A stretch of 64,000 nucleotides of DNA from Coprinellus micaceus (Eukaryota; Basidiomycota; Agaricomycetes; Agaricales; Psathyrellaceae). The position numbers were made by a program, and so were the translations under genes. The notes under the pieces were generated by a model, which was not told where the DNA came from, did no database searches, and was given only the letters and a program-made list of their open reading frames with translations. Location: assembly GCA_951394405.1 (NCBI GenBank), contig OX596344.1:2046001-2110000 (forward strand), read 5' to 3'. Numbering within the stretch: the stretch's first letter is position 1; every line of letters begins with the position of its first letter. Positions 9,488 through 21,979 of the stretch are shown here, piece after piece.

Positions 9488-11881
9488 ACCTGACGGTGTA
9501 CGTTTTTCTTCGAGCGCTCGAGCGTCAAATTTGAGCTACTTACTCTCCTCACTCTGCCAAAGATCCCTAGGTCATAGAGGGCTAATACGCCTGGAAATAG
9601 TGTCAAATGGGTGGACTATGGTATCGAAGTACTTTAGCATATCAAACATCTGTCGATGAAGAGAATCCTGTAGAATGTATATAGCAGTGCAAGGAAAGCC
9701 CAAGGTCACATTTTCGCTGCTGGCTGAAGGGTCCAGGCCGACCACCGTAGGCGCCGTCCCCGCCCCCACACGGAGACGCCTACATTAGCCTCGGCTGTAA
9801 CACCCCTATCCAGAGAGGCTTTCCCCGTGCCCTCGCCCCGCTCGCATGACATGCGCTGGGTCGAAGTTTGGAGATATTTCGGTGAAGGGGATGCGAAAAA
9901 TATACTCAGGGGAGGGTTACCGTGAAGGATGACCCCTAAGTGAAGCATCGCGCAACGGGGATGTCGTACATAGCTTCGGGGAGCCCGGAGCGGAGAGCGT
10001 CTCGAGTTTGGGCGCTTAATTGTTGGCATCAGTATTTAAAGCTGAATCGGTGGTAACGTGAAACTAAATCTACCAGCATACTATGTCTAGGGCGAAGGGA
10101 AGTACTGCAGAAGGATTGGGGTGAATCTTGATACTGGGAACACGCGTTGTCCCTAGGATCCCTTCCCATTATCCGGTTGGCCTCGAGCCTGATGACAATT
10201 TGCCGTGACAAGGTGGAAGTCGGATCGGTGGATCCGCAGGTCCTTTACCGACATGTCGAACTGTATGCAACATGGCCTCCCACTGCCCCACTATGGCCAT
10301 GCGAAGCCCGCCCGTCAGGATCACGCCAGTACCAACACCCCATCTGTCAAAGCGATGCTCCACTGAACTTTAAATTTCGAAGAGAGGCGTTATGGTGTTT
10401 ACCCATTGTCCGATTTCCGAAGACTAGAACAAAACTAGAATGAGCGCTGTTGTGCCTTTTTGAGCCTAATTATCCCGCACACCCTTCTCACTCCCGTTCA
10501 CTGAAGGGGGGAGTGCGGCCATTGGCACGCTCGGAAATGAGGGAACCTGGGCCCCCAGAAAGGGAAGCGCACGATTTTCCAAGTGAACTACCACTTGATG
10601 CAAGCTACCTTTTCGAGGCGCCACCGAGGAACGTTGCACAAGAACGCGTTTGAGGCTATTGATGTGATTAAAGCAGGGGAAGCTCCATTTGCGACTTTTG
10701 AGGGCGCTTTCCGAATCATCATAGGTCCCAAATGCGTTTGACGGCGTTGAGGCCAGGTTCTACCTGGACAAGGGCGGAAAAGTAGACGGACTGACGAGTC
10801 CATGTTAGTGACTTCACCCCCTCATTGTTACACTGGGCCAGTGGAACCCGAGAGCTCCAACCCCGGCTCTGAACCAGCTGTCAGGAGGCTGCGAGATGGC
10901 GCCGAGCCTTTCCTCGCTTCCAGCGAAATCCAGGAAGAGGAGATGTACGGGGAGAGCGCGGGGCTGGTCGTGTAAACTCGTGTTCGGTTGGCCAGGCCAC
11001 AAGTTTTTCCTGCAGAAGTGCACTCTGGAAGGTCATTGTTACACCCCGTCGCTGGGACTCAGACCCCTTACATACCCGGGTGACGTTTCTCCCTCCTCGT
11101 CCCATCGAGGCTCCTGCAGGGGCCGGACGAATCGTTACTATACCTCCTCCTGTTCACTCTATATACCAACACACGTCGCCCACTGTTGAGGCGAGGGCCT
11201 CGCCTGAAGGTAATTGAGCCGACTGAGGCTGTGATGCTCGCCATGTGTTGCCAAGCACTTTGCAAGCCCAAGCCGTGCAAAAGGTCCTCGCTTCCCTTGG
11301 CACCGACTTGGCATCTGAAAAATAGGCGCTCGTGAGTCGGCACTAGAAATGATAATTGTTCAGTGTGCACCTTCGCCTCGTCCGATTCATTGGGTCAAAA
11401 CAGTTTTCCTTCTCCCTCACAGTTCATACCAGGAAGTGCGGCGTTTGACCCACTTTAGACTTTAGTCCTAGACCGGGTGCAGATCTCCACTCCACAATGC
11501 CTCCTTAAGCGCCCCATAGCGCAAAACGTTAAATAGGCAGTGGGCACCCCGAATGGGATCCTTAAGTACTAAGTTGTGGGCAGAGATAACCTCTTGCACG
11601 TCATTCTCTTCCCGTGCTCTCTGAGCACCCCGGCTGACCGTTTATATTGCTAGAGCCGAGTGCAATGAGGTCATCCAACCATATAGCCTCTCCGTTCTGT
11701 GCTGGAGCAGGGTAAGGGGCTTAGTACAGAGGCTCGCCGATAGCCGCGACGAGATGTGCTATTCCCTCCCGAGAAGCCTGAAATGAATATGTAATCAAGT
11801 CTTGTGAACTTCGCGCAGCTTCTAATTGCTCGATCAGCCAACACTGACCCCAACTTGTTCTCATACCGCCACGATCCTCGA
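9488..11881. other. Long stretch without a supported gene
   Basis: Several ORFs of 60-107 codons occur on both strands, including an ATG ORF at 9706-10029 (-). None has a recognisable motif, and none joins convincingly to another by good splice sites. The motif AAGCGCCCAAA recurs here on the minus strand near 10010-10022. I see no tRNA or tandem array. It may hold rapidly evolving or non-coding genes. Confidence 0.4.
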
Positions 11882-14800
11882 ATGGTCCCTGTTCCTCTGA
11901 AGCTCAGGTCTCTCTCGAATTCGACACGCTACGTTCATGTTCTGCACCTCGCTTTCTCTACAGCCTTTCGATATGTCACACAGCGGGAAAGCCAGCCTGG
12001 GGTTGGTGTTTGGGAGTCGTGGGGGCGCACTCAGGAGGAGGGTGGGATTGGCACGCATACATTCCAGAGGAGGGTGGAGATTGACCGCGGCAGCACGAAG
12101 TTCACCGTCTTCGTTGTGCTCATACCCGTCCTCGTACTCTTGTCAGGATTGTTCGCCGGCTTGACGTTGGGATATATGAGTTTGGACGAGACGCAGTTGA
12201 ACGTGCTAAGTGTTAGCGGTACCCCGTGAGTTCAAGCCCACTTCTACGCTATCCCATTTGCCCTTCTGAACGTCTTCACCAATCCCAACTGTCTCGACAT
12301 TGACAACTGGCAATGGTACATTCACAGACAACAGAGGGAATACGCCGGCAAGATCAAACCTATCCGTAAAAACGGGCATCTCCTCCTAGTGACGTTACTG
12401 CTTGCAAATATGATCGTCAACGAGTCGCTCCCCATCATCGCAGACCCCATTCTCGGAGGTGGTGTCCAGAGCGTCGTCGTCAGTACCGTCTTGATCGTTA
12501 TGTGAGTATTAACTCGTTCGATCGCCCAATTTTTACGGCATAGAAATCTCGCTCGCTGGACCTCCAACGTCCACAGCATCGGTGCTCGGGGAGGCCACAC
12601 CCGCCTCTTCATTTTCCTGTCGCTCACGCGCCCTTCGCTTGCGCTCGTTGCGGCGCGAATGTTGGCTGTAAGCCTGTCTCACATGACGTCACGCGTTCCC
12701 CGCAGACGCGCCTCGGGGACTGCCTCTGCCCAACCCATAGTGGCTCCGTTCCGCACTGTTGGGATCAAACTCAACCTTTTCCTCAACCCCCATACTCTTT
12801 TTGCATGTTGTTGTGCAAGTACTCATCCCCTCGCCCAGATTCTCCGAGATCATCCCTCAATCACTGTTTACCCGCCATGGCCTGTATCTTGGTGCCAAAA
12901 TGGCGGGATTGACCACCGTGCTCATCTACGCGTTGGGCGTGGTTTCGTGGCCTGTGGCGAAATTCTTGGAATGGGTTCTTGGGCCTCACCATGGTATCAT
13001 CTACCGAAGAGGAGGTTCGTACAATTTGGTTTGCTCAGGAGGCATAGAGTCTGACGTGGTATCTTTTCAGAGCTGAAAGAGCTCATTGCTATGCACTCGA
13101 ATCAAGGAGTACTTGGCGGCGACCTCAAACGTGATACCGTCACTATCATTGGAGCAACTTTGGACCTTCAGGAAAAGGTCGTCAAGCAGGTACGAGTTTT
13201 CTTTGGTATCGAGAAAACTACCTCCTTATCATGACTAGGCCATGACCCCAATCGACGACGTGTTCATGCTGTCCATCGAGGCCAAGCTCGACTTCAATCT
13301 CCTCAAGAAGATATGTGAAACGGGGCACAGTCGTGTTCCAGTGTACGAGGAAATCGACATTCCCATCCCTCCAGACTCCGACTCTTCGAGCAACGATGGC
13401 TTCGGGATGCTGTCAACATTGGCTGGGATGGCCGGCAGCGGACCCCCTAAGGAGCGCACGCAGCGGGTAAAGAAGATTTTGGGAATTCTCCTTGTGAAGA
13501 ACTGCGTTATGCTGGACCCCAAAGGTACGTGGCTCCGAGGCCTTGCGTGCGTGACTAACTCATCCTTGCCGGCAGACGCGACTCCGATACGTAGCATGCC
13601 GTTGAACAAGGTTCCGTTCATACCCAATAACGAGCCTCTGCTTGGAATCTTGGACAAGTTCCAGGAGGGACGTAGTCACATGGCTATCGTCAGTCGGTTC
13701 AGTGTCGAGAAGGTTCTTTCTTATTACATATGAATCGACGTGGCTTGCTAACCTCGTCGCAAGGCCCAAAGCGTGAAGAAGGCCGTCAAACGAGGCTTGA
13801 CCCAGAGACTGCGGGAACGTGTGGGGATGGGCGATACCGACTCGTCGGAATCTTCATCATCTTCGGAGGAGGATGACGAGGAAAGGTCGGTCGGGTTCAG
13901 CATCCGTAAGAAGAGAGGAGGTTCGGGGAAGAAGAGACTCTCTTTCGTAAGGGAGAAGCACACTGACAGTGTGACGGAGGACGGCTCTGAGCCGTTGGAG
14001 GCTATCAGCGAGATCAGTCGGGAGAAGAGTGAATTGTCGAACGCTACTGTTGTAGAACGAAAGGGGAGGAAGAAACCGAAGAAAGAGAAGAGTAATGTGC
14101 ACAGCATCGCGAGTCCTCGTGAGCAGAGTATGCCGGCTGATGCGGTCCTTGCAAAAGAGGGCGCCGATGAGGTGAGTGTGCTATCGCGAAGTTGGGTGCA
14201 CAAGTACTGATATTTTGTGTAGTTCCTGCAAAACTTCGAGCCAGCCGTCATGCCTATGGGAATCATAACTCTGGAGGATGTTTTGGAGGAGCTAATCGGC
14301 GAAGAGATATACGACGAGTTTGACGCCCAAGGAGCTCACGGAGACCCGTACCAAATCCCAGAGCCAATCCTTAACGAGAAGCCGGACAATGGCGAAGGAG
14401 GCGTTCCTATCAAGGCCCCAAAGGCCCAGAACCCCTCGTTGAAGCAGCTCAAGAACCTGGGCTTCCTCAGGTCGAGGAGTGCGCCTCCTGTGCGTCGGGA
14501 CGGGCGGGGTATCAAGGATACTGCCCCCAAGTTCGATGTTTCAAGCGGGGTGGAGGAGGGGGAAGAACGCGAGGTTGAAGCAGAGGAACACGTTCCACCG
14601 TATACAGTGGAGGAAACACAGAGTGAGGGGGATGACCTCGAACGTCTGACAAATACCGGCCCTCAACGCTGGCTAAGCCGCCTCGCGAGTTCAGCTCCTA
14701 CGACACGGGCGCCGTCTCCTTCACTGGAAGTTAGCACAAACTTTCCCTCGGCCCAGCTTCTCCAACGCCCTCGCAACGGCTCGACTCCACCGTCTCGAGG

Positions 14801-15056
14801 CTCACTAGATGGTGGTATTGTAAGGAGGCTCACCCCCACTTCGAGCGCCTGGGGTGCTGGCGCTTCGGCAGTGAATCTCAGCACATCGTCGGGTGCCGTT
14901 GAGGGTGGAGGCCAAGAGGATGCCAATGGCGGGGAGCCGTTCAGCCGAGGTGGGCAGAGGGGCATGGCGTTCAAGAGTCGCCCCGTTTCTCCAGCTGGCG
15001 AGCAGCAGGTGTCAACCGAAAACCAGGTGCCCGCTGTGGGGACCAACCAAGAATAA
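11882..15056 (+). CDS. CNNM/MAM3-type DUF21-CBS membrane protein
   Basis: This is a member of the ancient conserved-domain (CNNM, yeast Mam3) family, linked to Mg2+ and other divalent-metal homeostasis at the vacuolar or plasma membrane. Eight exons give 825 codons: 11882-12225, 12328-12501, 12839-13014, 13071-13189, 13239-13524, 13576-13712, 13764-14171 and 14223-15056. The DUF21 transmembrane domain covers about residues 73-230, with LLSGLFAGLTLGYMSLDETQ, LLLANMIVNESLP and FSEIIPQSL. A CBS pair follows (MTPIDDVFML, GHSRVPVYEE, then PMGIITLEDVLEELIGEEI), interrupted by an acidic/Ser- and Lys-rich insert encoded mainly by exon 7. The C-terminal 250 residues look disordered. Intron 2 is 337 nt, far longer than the others. 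The start is uncertain: 11882 is the best in-frame ATG, but an upstream exon is possible. Confidence 0.88.
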
Positions 15057-15325
15057 AGTTGTGAACGAACGGAGGGTGGATTGTGAAACCGGGTTCGTAT
15101 CTGTGTGAGTAAAGCGGTTGATCGATTGACATTCAACTGACTCGAGTTGCTAGTATAGAATCCCCATGGTTCGTGCAACATGTTGTCTCCTCGCAAAATA
15201 CATAGGTTTCGGGTCATCTCGGCTCTGGTGTGTTCATAGGACTGCGTTGATGAGACGGGAACAACTTTCCGACAGTTTCCCATGCTCATCCTACTCGTGG
15301 ATCTTCACTCCAGGGAGATTGTACA

Positions 15326-16378
15326 CTACACGAACTGGAAGCTCAGCCAGAAATACGTGACCAGGATGATGGAATCACGAACCTTAACTGCTGCCCAGCT
15401 CACGAGCACCTCGTGAATTCTCTTTTCCAACATGCCTTGACAGTCGGTGCATTCCAGCCTGTCCTTCAGGGACTCTAGAACGCTCTTGATTGTATGGATG
15501 GAAAGGTCTTCAGGATGGTCAAGCGATTTAGGTCACGAAACTGGCTGGTGACTTGAGAAGAAGTACACTCACCTGGTCGCATCTCCCAAGCAAGGTATGT
15601 CGACCCCATTGCCCATGCCCTTGCAAGCCTCCCTTGACTTTCAAAGCTGCAGCGCTCCGTCGCCGGATGTACAAATGGAGGCTTCGGAAGAATCTTCTTC
15701 AACTCTCCGAGGCGGTTGGTATGAAGCATGAATAGGCGACGCAGATAGACAGCGCCGATGCGACCCGCCATTTCGTCGTCGAGTTGGGAGAGTGGGAACC
15801 CGAGGAGGTGGGAAGAGACCTTTTCAGCGAGCGATGGAATGTTGTGGTGCGCTGCGAGGGCGTAGATGTCCAGTGGCCGGAGCGCTCCATGGTAGAGGAG
15901 CAATTCATGCATGGGGGAGTCTGGGCGGATGATGGTGTTGGGCATGAGCCCATACATAGGCATCTTGTCGACGGCTTCAATGAGCTCCTCGCATTTAGGT
16001 GAGTTCTGTGCGCAAGAGGAGTTATAGATGGTGTGGATGATAATATTCAAGATTTCCGTTGGTTCGGGGACCGTGATCATCGAATTTTGGACATGCCCTC
16101 CCGCGGCGTCGATGAACCGGGACAAGGCCGTCTGCGACGCGCTGTTGATGATGTGGGTGTGGACATAGAAGAACACGCCCCCGGAGGATAGGACAAGATC
16201 GCTTTCACCGAGCCCCCTGTTACCTGGGCAAAAGGAGCGAGAAACGGCGACCGTTGTTTCCCTCCCGTTGGTCTCGCCCCCGGGAGTGAGGTATGGTCCT
16301 ACGGCATCCAAAATGGCTTTCAAGTCAGCCTTAGGATGAGGAGGGAAGGGTGGTAGCCCTCTGACCGTTGACGTTCAT
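15326..16378 (-). CDS. BTB-like protein, paralog A
   Basis: This belongs to an expanded mushroom family resembling BTB/POZ proteins. The N-terminal third has the usual start of such domains (ESDLVLSSGGVFFYVHTHII). The rest has a conserved helical region (ELIEAVDKMPMYGL, ALAAHHNI, RAWAMGSTYLAWEMRP) and a CTDCQ motif near the end. Exons are 16366-16378, 15573-16316, 15383-15507 and 15326-15334, giving 296 residues. The first exon (13 nt, ATGAACGTCAACG) is my prediction, because no ATG opens the long exon. The last intron (48 nt) is a multiple of three without a stop, so unspliced mRNA would simply add 16 residues. Partners are unknown; some BTB proteins serve as cullin-3 adaptors, but nothing here proves that. 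Confidence 0.75.
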
Positions 16379-16557
16379 ATTCGGCTAGGTAGGGAGGCGC
16401 AGTTGCACCGAAAGGTACGTTTTAATATGGGTTAGCTTAGGCTATGTCGCTTCTAATTCGCGATGGCGTATGGCCCTCTTGGGTAGGTTCAGAACAAATC
16501 TCACCTGACGGTCGAGGAAGGGTCCGTATCGTAGCAGCATGAAGGTATGTGTGGTGT

Positions 16558-16986
16558 TTATATACACGAAGCCTTGTTTATCCTGACCTGCTCCCCTTGC
16601 CTAAAAGCCTTCAGCCGTCTGCATGATCCGATCAAGTTCGCACTGGAGATGTACGAAACATTGTCCAAGTTCATACCATTTTCGTCGACGGTTACCCGGT
16701 ATGTGTACTCGAGTTTAGGCCAAGCAAAACGTGCCTCCTTTGGAAAAGAGGTACCGCCAGGGACCTGTGGAGGCTGACGTCGGGAATGACGTCCTCGGTG
16801 GTTCTGTTCGTGGATTATAATGTTGCCGTTGGCGAGCTTCTTTGGAACGTCGATGCTCCGTGAACGCCATTCAGAACGGACTGTAGGTGACGATCGTCCC
16901 AATTCAAGGATCATCACTTTATGTGTCCGTGGACGGAGCGTTAGTAGGTACGCGCCGGTGGAATCAACTAGGAGGTTACTTGCCAT
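16558..16986 (-). CDS. Small protein of unknown function
   Basis: The ATG at 16986 opens 142 codons (MASNLLVDSTGAYLLTL...). The sequence mixes beta-strand-like hydrophobic stretches with basic segments (RPRTHKVMILEL, EYTYRVTVDENG), which loosely recalls small beta-barrel proteins common in mushroom genomes. I cannot assign a family. It lies between the two BTB-like paralogs on the same strand. The 3' part may contain an unrecognised intron, so the end is approximate. Confidence 0.4.
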   Translation of the reverse strand: MASNLLVDSTGAYLLTLRPRTHKVMILELGRSSPTVRSEWRSRSIDVPKKLANGNIIIHEQNHRGRHSRRQPPQVPGGTSFPKEARFAWPKLEYTYRVTVDENGMNLDNVSYISSANLIGSCRRLKAFRQGEQVRINKASCI

Positions 16987-17601
16987 GTTTCTCTCTGGGA
17001 TAAGTAGCACGCTTTGGGCGGAAAGGTGACGTTTTTGTCAGGTCGGGGCAGCCAGCATACCTCCTCGGCAACCCTATTGACGTGTGGAATCGACGCTACC
17101 AACACGGGTTAACCGAAGAAAGGTTATGACGCTTTCATGTTCGGGAGATAAGGAATAGGTGGGGTCTGACGTCAAAAATCTGAATTGGCCCCTCGGACTG
17201 CACTTGCGGCAACCTATTCTGGGTGTGGTGGGATATATATTGGTCACTCCCAAGAGTTCTCCCTCGTCCAAAGAAGGTCTGATGTATATTGTCACAGGGA
17301 TAAGGTTCCTGAATGTCATAACAAACTCAGGTCCAAGGGAATCTGTCCACGGAATGGGTGAGGCTCGTGTATGACAAGGAAATCAAATAGAGTCTGAAGA
17401 GTTACCAGGGTTTTTTTTTTACAAATTTGTTTCGGGGTTTTGTCGTCGTAAGTGGAAGGACTACCTTTGCGGCAACATCATGCACCTGCGGTAGGTATAG
17501 ATACGGAAGCTTGGCAGAAAGGGGAGAGAAAGCTAGGGGTACCAATCTCTATCCGTGTGCGCGAGATGGTGGTGGGGTGGTTGGCATCGACGTGAGGTGG
17601 G
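16987..17601. other. Intergenic; no gene seen
   Basis: Apart from a T-rich run near 17410-17420 and a palindromic TGACGTCA-like site near 17166, I see no feature. Short ORFs lack recognisable content. Confidence 0.4.
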
Positions 17602-18739
17602 TTAGATCGTGCACTGGGATCAGGAACGAGAGCAACGAGTCAGCTCAAACAGACAATGTTGAACGCACGTTATATGACACGACTTACCTTGACGGCAGCC
17701 CAAGCGACCAATACATCTCGGATACGCTTGCTGAGCATGCCCCGGCAATCGACACAGTCCAATTCGGAAACCAACGGCTCAAACACGCTCTTGATTCTGT
17801 GAGTGGAAAGGTCTGTGACTTATGGTGAGCTATACGGTGCAGCATCGCCGGGGACATGACATATGCTGACCTGCGCGGAGCTCCCATGCGAGGTAAGTTG
17901 ATCCAAGAGCCCAAGCTCTCTTAACCTTCTTCTGATCCTCGAAGTTGCATTTCTTGGTGATGGGGTGGATTGCGGGAGGCTGCAAAAACACCTTCCTCGC
18001 GGCGTCTGTGCGGTTCATGTGAAGGAGGAACAAGCGCTTGAGGTACACATGACCCATGCGCGCTGCAGTGTCGTCGTCAATCTCGTTGAGCGGGAAGGCG
18101 AGCAAGTGGGAAGAGGTTGGCTTCGCGAGCTCGAATACGTCGTGGTGCGCTGCAGTGGTGTAGATAGCGATTGGGTTGAGGGGGGCATGGGTGAGGAGGA
18201 GCGTGTAAAGGGGCGTGTCTGGACGGATCAGGTTCCGGGGTACCAAGCCATACAGGGGCATCTTATCGACGGCCTCGATGAGCTCAGCACATGAAGGGGA
18301 GTTCCTAGCAACCGAAGTCCCATATACAGCATGGAGGATAATGTTCAACACTCGACCTGTCTCTGGGATGGGGATGATCCCGCCCTTCACACCGGGAACG
18401 CAGTACCTGAGAAACGCTGGCAGGGCCGACTGGGACGCTTTGTTTAGATAGTCGGTGTGAACGTAGAAATGGATCGCGTCGCTCGAGCGTAAGATGAGGT
18501 CGCTCTCGAGAGTATGGCTTCCTGGATGGAAGGAAGTGGACACAGTCAAGATCTGTGCGCCCGCACCCTCTCCTGAGTTGATCATATGGGTCATGACCTC
18601 GCAGATTATGCGGCTCGGGCTAGGATGGTGCTCTTGATACAACTAACGAAACCCACGACGAACGGGGTTTCAAGAGCAGGCACCGGGAAGAAACGAATTG
18701 AAGCTTCATTAGCGTTAATGGCCCAGACGGAACAGACAT
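17602..18739 (-). CDS. BTB-like protein, paralog B
   Basis: This is a close relative of the protein at 15326-16378, with the same blocks: ESDLILRSSDAIHFYVHTDYL, ELIEAVDKMPLYGL, HHDVFELA, RAWALGSTYLAWELRA and CVDCRGML. Exons 17871-18619, 17688-17812 and 17602-17613 are well supported. Both paralogs have an identical 125-nt third exon and the same intron phases, so they arose by duplication of an intron-containing gene. The first exon (18684-18739, start MSVPSGPLTL) is a frame-consistent prediction; the alternative is an internal ATG at 18594. The spliced product is 313 residues with the predicted first exon. Function is unknown. Confidence 0.75.
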
Positions 18740-20639
18740 GCTAACCGTGGGCGTTGGCGGGTGAGCCAAACCCAGTAACATCGGAAACGATGAGTGTTCG
18801 AGACCGTCGCCAGACTCAGGCGGCGTCGAATACAACCCTTGAGCCTGGGACGCCGCCCAGGACTGTTGTCCATTGTTCAAGGGCGTCATCGTGGATCCAG
18901 CGTCGTTACTTGACCTTGATGCGCGTATTAGAGACGGGGAACACCGAGTTGGGGAGAGTGTCGACACGGAGAAACGCACTATCCCCCTCAGAGATAAGAG
19001 GAGGATTTCCCGTGGCTTAGAGATGATGGGGGTCGGCGAGGACGTTGCGAGTCAACACGGCCTTGATTTGGATGGGACGGCGTGATATGGGCGGCCAGGA
19101 GATATGACCTGCGCAAGGACCCTCAAAAGAGTGCCATTTAAATGGGACTCCCTATTGCTCCCAACTAGTCCCCACCTGCCGAGGTTTTCCAGCCAAATTA
19201 AGCGATGATCATCCCCTACCAAGCATTTGAAGTAGGGACGATAAAGCAGAACGGGAACCCAGCGGCCCTGATCGTCGTCATAGGCGGCGTCATAAGCGCT
19301 CCACCAAGGCTTCTATTGCTTAAAGCACTCACCCCAGAATAGTCTATTGGGCGTGGACGGTCAAATGCCAGTGTTACCACGATGCCAGATGCTGGTCCCT
19401 ACGAACTCCACTGTGAGCGGCATATTGTCGGGATTGTGTGTAGTCGTATGCTAGCAGTAGTGGATGAAGAAACCCGTCGAATTGTAAGTAAGGCTAATTT
19501 TGAACATACCATCTAAAGCCCGGGGATGCGTCAAGTCAATTCAAGTATACGAACCTCGAACCTCGAATCCCGAACTCATACATCGGGGGGTCAACGAGTT
19601 CGGTGTTGCTGTGTGGAATGGAACAGGTTGGGCAGGGGGGGTCTGCGGACCCAAGAGAAGCGGTGGGAACCGGAGTTGCATCAGCATGGCGTGCCGCTTT
19701 CGAAAAACTGCCGGGGAGAGGGACTTGTGATCTTCCCGGCGCTTATGAGGGCGCCTTAGGTCTCGGCCGTTCAGGGGACCCGTGTGAGCGTTGCCACTTG
19801 TATAAGCTTTGAGGTGAGCAAATTTTAGCCTTCTGTTCTATATTTCGAATGAACTTCGGCATTAGGTGACCCGTCACCCAAGGTTCTGTGCATGGAGCCT
19901 ATGTACATCGTACGAGCTCGAAGGCAAAGCAATCTACCTCCCCATGTGATGGACTCGTGGTTACCCGCTTCATACTCGTGACGGCAGAGAAAACTGCTGC
20001 TCTTCCCGAGTCTCCGTCGGGCTGCGCTGTCCCCAGCTCACAATTTGCGAGTGGAACGAGTTGGAAGACCGAATACGCGTTTATACACGGTGAGGGCCTT
20101 ACAGCTCCCCGCCTTCCAAAAGGCGATGCGCGGGAGACACAGGGCGCGGTTGAGTACCGGAATGGACTCATCAAAGGTCCGAGTCGGCTCATATGGGGGA
20201 ACTCTAGAATCTGTGGAATTGATGTACAACATACGACATGCTCTAAAGCCTTGGAATCCGAGGAGATGGGCCCCTGGGCAACCCGAATGCGAGTCGTTCT
20301 CCGCGGTGTACATGGGTATCAGGGCTTGGCAGATTGGCGAAGGTGGTGAGAAGAGGAGCTCTTGAGCCGGAGAAGCGTTCTTGGCCCAATATGAGGCCTC
20401 AGTCGAGTGCTTTTTGATACTAAACATAGGGTGTCGACAGCGCTAAGCACTTCTCGGAGCATTCCATTGTCCATGAAGGGATAGCCATCCGCTCGGGAAG
20501 CGCCCATCGGTAACATACCACATTCATCAGGTCGTGCTGCATTTGGCGTTTCTGTTTAATATGTGTGGGACGTTAGTTGGTTGTTTAGCGTCCTCATGTC
20601 ACGGTAACAGTTTGCCCCACTTTCATCTCCTCGTTCTCC
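18740..20639. other. 1.9 kb without a supported gene
   Basis: ORFs up to 153 codons overlap each other on both strands, with no motif and no plausible exon chain. A short imperfect repeat of CGAACCTCGAA occurs near 19550. The right part is presumably the promoter of the F-box-like gene that starts at 20640. Confidence 0.4.
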
Positions 20640-21979
20640 ATGGCTGATAAGCTGTACCAAAGGCTGACCACACCCCGTTCCTCGGCGAAAATGCTGAGAG
20701 CGGTCCTGGAGCTCGTTGCGACCAAAGAACGTCGGACTGCACGCCGCTTAGTGGTGCTCTCACGGGCGGTGCAACAATGGTTAGCAAAAAACGGTCCTGG
20801 CTTCCGATTTGTGCATCGTTGCTGATCTTGCGTGGCTAGGATCGACCCCATACTATACCACACCATCTCGCTCTCTACGGCGTCGTCGACGCACGCACTG
20901 TGGAAGACTATATCGGAGGCGTCGAGGCCAGCATCATTCTACGCGGAGAATGTCAAGAATCTCTCCGTGTCAGGGGAGGCACATACGACGCACCTTGCCC
21001 AAGTCTTATTCGTATGCACTGGAATAACGTCACTGACGTTCTGGAGCATCCCATCCTCGACCGACTCTCATACCGACACCTTTCTTGTCTCTCCTCCAGG
21101 GAGCCCAAGTCTCTTGGAGAGTCTAGGGAATGGCAGGCCCCTAGGCTTGGTTCCAGGCTCCAAAGGGGCTTTCAATGGAACGAGAGGCACCCCAGGAGGC
21201 ACAGGCCTCGAGCCTACCGCGTTCATTGGACCCCGCCTTTTCCTTCCACTAGGTCCAGCCAATCCGAGCTACATATTACACCCAACGTTCACAGACGGCT
21301 GCTTCGACGCCATTCGACCCAGGCGTCTCGTAGCGTCCTTCCGCAGCGACGGTCCCTATGCGGCGAACAGCCCTGATTTCACTCGGCCAGTCTTTTCCTA
21401 TATGACCCACCTTTCCATCTTGAACAAATCCGAGGAGTGGAGCTTTTGGGACATCGCGGGATATCTCCCGGCTCTCACCCACCTCGCACTGGATCTCAAC
21501 GTATCGTCAACGGCCCTCGAGTCTCGAAGGAGCCCTTCCCAGAACGCCGATCCCACAGTCCGGGATGCCGTTACGAGGGTGCAGTGGCTGGGGATGGCGA
21601 GCACGATCAAGGGCATCTTGCACAAGTGCAGGTTCCTTTGCGTATGTGTCGTCATCATCCAATTTGCCCCCGCGCCCCGTTTGACCATGGCCACCCTCGC
21701 GAGGGCAATCCTGGACCTGGAGGCCGAGGATTCGAAGACCTTCCCGTTCAACAACCCCCCGGCGGTACCTGATCCGAAGCTGGTGTTCGTGCATAATACG
21801 AACCCGTTCGTGATACGTGAGGCGCATGGTGTGAGTGAGGAACGGATGTGGGGGGCGGCCGAGAGGAAAGCTGCTGAGCAGATGAAGTGGGGAAAAGGTA
21901 CGTCAATTGTGGCGTTATCCGACATTAGTCTGATACTGCCTTCGTGGGGTTAACAGGTCCAGATCTCCTCACACTTTAG
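20640..21979 (+). CDS. F-box-like protein
   Basis: Three exons (20640-20779, 20840-21897, 21957-21979; introns 60 and 59 nt) give 406 residues. The N-terminus matches the pattern of mushroom F-box-like proteins: a short helical segment (LVATKERRTARRLVVLSRAVQQW) running into IDPILYHTISLST. Leucine-rich stretches follow (LFVCTGITSLTFW, YLPALTHLALDL). Such proteins usually act as SCF substrate receptors, but the F-box core here is short and weak, so that role is an inference. No second domain is visible. The first exon only becomes part of the gene through the TG|GTTAGC donor, which restores Trp-Ile across the junction. Confidence 0.7.

Noticed and set aside
11855..11873. A 19-mer, TTGTTCTCATACCGCCACG, shared with 46210-46228
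   Set aside because: Exact but isolated; the flanks do not match and the contexts differ (a leader and an intron end), so a coincidence cannot be excluded.
11804..11881. Upstream start of the CNNM-like protein
   Set aside because: That frame opens at GTG, which is unlikely as a fungal start; the ATG at 11882 was preferred.
12502..12838. Possible extra exon within the 337-nt CNNM intron
   Set aside because: No segment adds conserved residues; the DUF21 sequence is continuous across the simple splice (VLIV-IFSEI).
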